Origin: Bacillus sp. FJAT-45350 | GTDB lineage: Bacteria > Bacillota > Bacilli > Bacillales > NISU01 | Assembly: GCF_002335805.1 (NCBI RefSeq) | Contig: NZ_NISU01000002.1 | Span: forward strand, 200,838-264,837 | Direction of reading: 5' to 3' | Length of the DNA: 64,000 nt | Part shown: positions 62,747 to 64,000 of the stretch, in pieces | Layout of the letters: every line of letters starts with the position of its first letter | Numbering within the stretch: the stretch's first letter is position 1 | Made by a program: the position numbers and the translations under genes | Notes under the pieces: generated by a model | The model's database searches: none | Told to the model about the DNA's origin: nothing | What the model saw: only the letters and a program-made list of their open reading frames with translations

Positions 62747-63711
62747 TTGTTTATCACACCTACTTGTTTATAATGTTTCCCTTGCCATGAATTACGGCGG
62801 ACAAGTTCTGCTTCAATTCCGTTAAGAGAGTCCCATTTTTTTAAGCTCCACATAGGGCCTATCATTAAATCGGCAGGTCCATCACCAGTTAAGCGATGAA
62901 TAATTATGTCAGGTGGTAAAATTTCTAACTGGTCGACAACAAGATTAATGTAAGTTTCTATATCTAAGAACTCAAGCAGGCCTTTTTCATACTGCTTTAC
63001 CATTGGAGTTTTCTTCATTAAATGCAATAGATGAATTTTAATTCCTTGAACATCTAGTTTTGCTACTTCCTTCGCAGTTTCTAACATCATTTCTGGAGTT
63101 TCTAACGGTAAGCCGTTGATAATATGAGAGCAAACGCGGATGCCATGCTTTCTTAATTTGTTTACTCCATCAATATAACACTGAAAATCATGAGCGCGGT
63201 TAATGAGGTCTGCAGTTTGTTGATGGACAGTTTGAAGACCTAATTCGACCCATAGATACGTACGTTTATTCAGTTCTGCTAAATATTCAACAACATCATC
63301 AGGAAGACAGTCAGGACGTGTAGCAATCGATAGTCCAACAACACCATCTTGCTCTAAAATAAGCTCATACATTTCCTTTAGCTCTTCTACTGGTGCATAC
63401 GTATTACTGTAAGCTTGAAAATAGCCAATATATTTTCCGGTTTTCCATTTTTTGTGCATTCTTTCTTTAATCGTATGGAATTGAGTAATTAAATCATCTC
63501 TTCGATCCCCGGCAAAATCTCCAGAGCCTCTTTCACTACAAAATGTACAACCTCCACTTGCGACATTCCCATCCCGGTTTGGACAGTCAAATCCTCCATC
63601 AAGTGGAATCTTAAATACCTTCTCACCGAATTGCTGGCGTAAGTGGTAATTCCAAGAGTGGTAACGCTTTTCACCGAAGAGAAGAGGTGTTAAATTCTCT
63701 TGATTACTCAT
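62743..63711 (-). CDS. ytqA: Radical SAM protein MnmL (YtqA)
   Basis: This 322-residue radical SAM protein has an extended cluster motif C43-x11-C55-x2-C58 (DCPNRDG, GGCTFCSERG). YtqA works with YtqB in making mnm5U34 of tRNA, acting on the carboxymethylaminomethyl intermediate. gggaga precedes ATG 63711. The ATGA overlap with ytqB supports a joint role. Confidence 0.9.
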   Translation of the reverse strand: MSNQENLTPLLFGEKRYHSWNYHLRQQFGEKVFKIPLDGGFDCPNRDGNVASGGCTFCSERGSGDFAGDRRDDLITQFHTIKERMHKKWKTGKYIGYFQAYSNTYAPVEELKEMYELILEQDGVVGLSIATRPDCLPDDVVEYLAELNKRTYLWVELGLQTVHQQTADLINRAHDFQCYIDGVNKLRKHGIRVCSHIINGLPLETPEMMLETAKEVAKLDVQGIKIHLLHLMKKTPMVKQYEKGLLEFLDIETYINLVVDQLEILPPDIIIHRLTGDGPADLMIGPMWSLKKWDSLNGIEAELVRRNSWQGKHYKQVGVINK

Positions 63712-63734
63712 GTAAATCTCCCTTTCCAGAAAGC

Positions 63735-64000
63735 TTATTTATGATTTTTAATAATGTTAGCGACGTTTGATATTGCAGTATCTATTTCATTTTTTCCTAT
63801 GTGATAGTGCGTTGTAAATCGGATAGTGTAAGGTCCAAAGGCGACAGCTAGAATGCCATTTTCCTTTAGCTCAGATAGAAACTGTTCTGCTGTTAGAGTA
63901 GTTTGTTCTACATTAACTAGAACAATATTTGTTTCTACTTTGTTTTCAATTGATAAACCATCAATATTAGCAAAACCGTTTGCTAGCCTTTGTGCATTTT
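63735..64000 (-). CDS. Low-specificity L-threonine aldolase-like protein, C-terminal part
   Basis: The frame is open to the right edge and ends at 63735. The readable 87 residues (for example ENKVETNIVLVNVEQTTLTA, ELKENGILAVAFGPYTIRFT) match the C-terminal domain of PLP-dependent threonine aldolases and related lyases. The PLP site lies outside the window. It ends 24 bp before ytqA on the same strand. Confidence 0.8.
   Translation of the reverse strand, partial: NAQRLANGFANIDGLSIENKVETNIVLVNVEQTTLTAEQFLSELKENGILAVAFGPYTIRFTTHYHIGKNEIDTAISNVANIIKNHK

Overview
The window looks like a chromosomal segment of an endospore-forming Bacillaceae bacterium. It is low in GC, uses strong Shine-Dalgarno sites with many TTG and GTG starts, and ends most genes with intrinsic terminators. 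It carries Spo0E-like and Sda-like sporulation regulators. Gene order follows several Bacillus subtilis blocks: yuzB-dapF-yutM-yumB-yuiA-yuiB-yuiC-yuiD-yuiE(pepA)-yuiF-bioY, then alaR-alaT-yugI-yuzA-pgi-yugN, then ytkD-ytlDCA-pckA-metK-ytoA-ytpAB-ytiB-ytqBA. The polyhydroxyalkanoate cluster, TRAP transporter and YuiF-type antiporter would fit an environmental, perhaps alkaliphilic or salt-tolerant member. The genus cannot be fixed from the sequence alone.

Layout. 0-8 kb: small Cys-rich proteins, dapF, an isolated futalosine-pathway radical SAM gene (mqnE), a Spo0E-like gene, an A-type Fe-S carrier, NADH dehydrogenase yumB behind a Rex-like operator, yuiA, a decayed cytochrome gene and yuiB. 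7.7-11.3 kb: merR, acyl-CoA synthetase and acyl-CoA dehydrogenase genes with a palindromic operator in the promoter spacer, inserted between yuiB and yuiC. 11.5-24 kb: yuiC, a cobalamin-binding-type protein, yuiD, pepA, a TRAP transporter operon (dctQ-dctM-dctP), yuiF and bioY with a BirA-type operator. 24-36 kb: RDD protein, DegV, nucleotidyltransferase, HU, YihY, luxS, alaR-alaT, DEAD helicase, yugI, pgi. 37 kb: a cobalamin riboswitch in front of a lone CbiW-like [2Fe-2S] protein. 38.6-39.7 kb: a sparse region with very small genes. 40.7-44.7 kb: the PHA cluster, phaC-phaB-phaR on the minus strand and phaQ-phaP-phaJ on the plus strand. 45-50 kb: DUF2243 gene, IIA-Glc, sda, YwpF-like, MFS and NUDIX genes. 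50.3-52.9 kb: ABC transporter ytlDCA. 53.1-54.8 kb: an intact IS1182-type element inserted in the loop of the pckA terminator. 54.8-64 kb: pckA, S-box riboswitch-metK, carbonic anhydrases, ytpAB, the tRNA modification pair ytqBA, and the end of a threonine-aldolase-like gene.

The most unusual signal is a dispersed structured element of about 100-150 bp. It has three clear copies (near 12.3, 13.4 and 50.2 kb), one diverged copy (44.85 kb) and one fragment (50.13 kb). Each full copy lies just downstream of a gene on the same strand. All share short conserved single-stranded blocks, while their paired stems have different sequences that stay complementary. That is the signature of a selected RNA structure. 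Other points of note are the 9-bp duplication that splits the pckA terminator, a 20-bp palindrome present upstream of two unrelated loci, an isolated riboswitch-controlled ferredoxin, and several genes under 60 codons with full expression signals.
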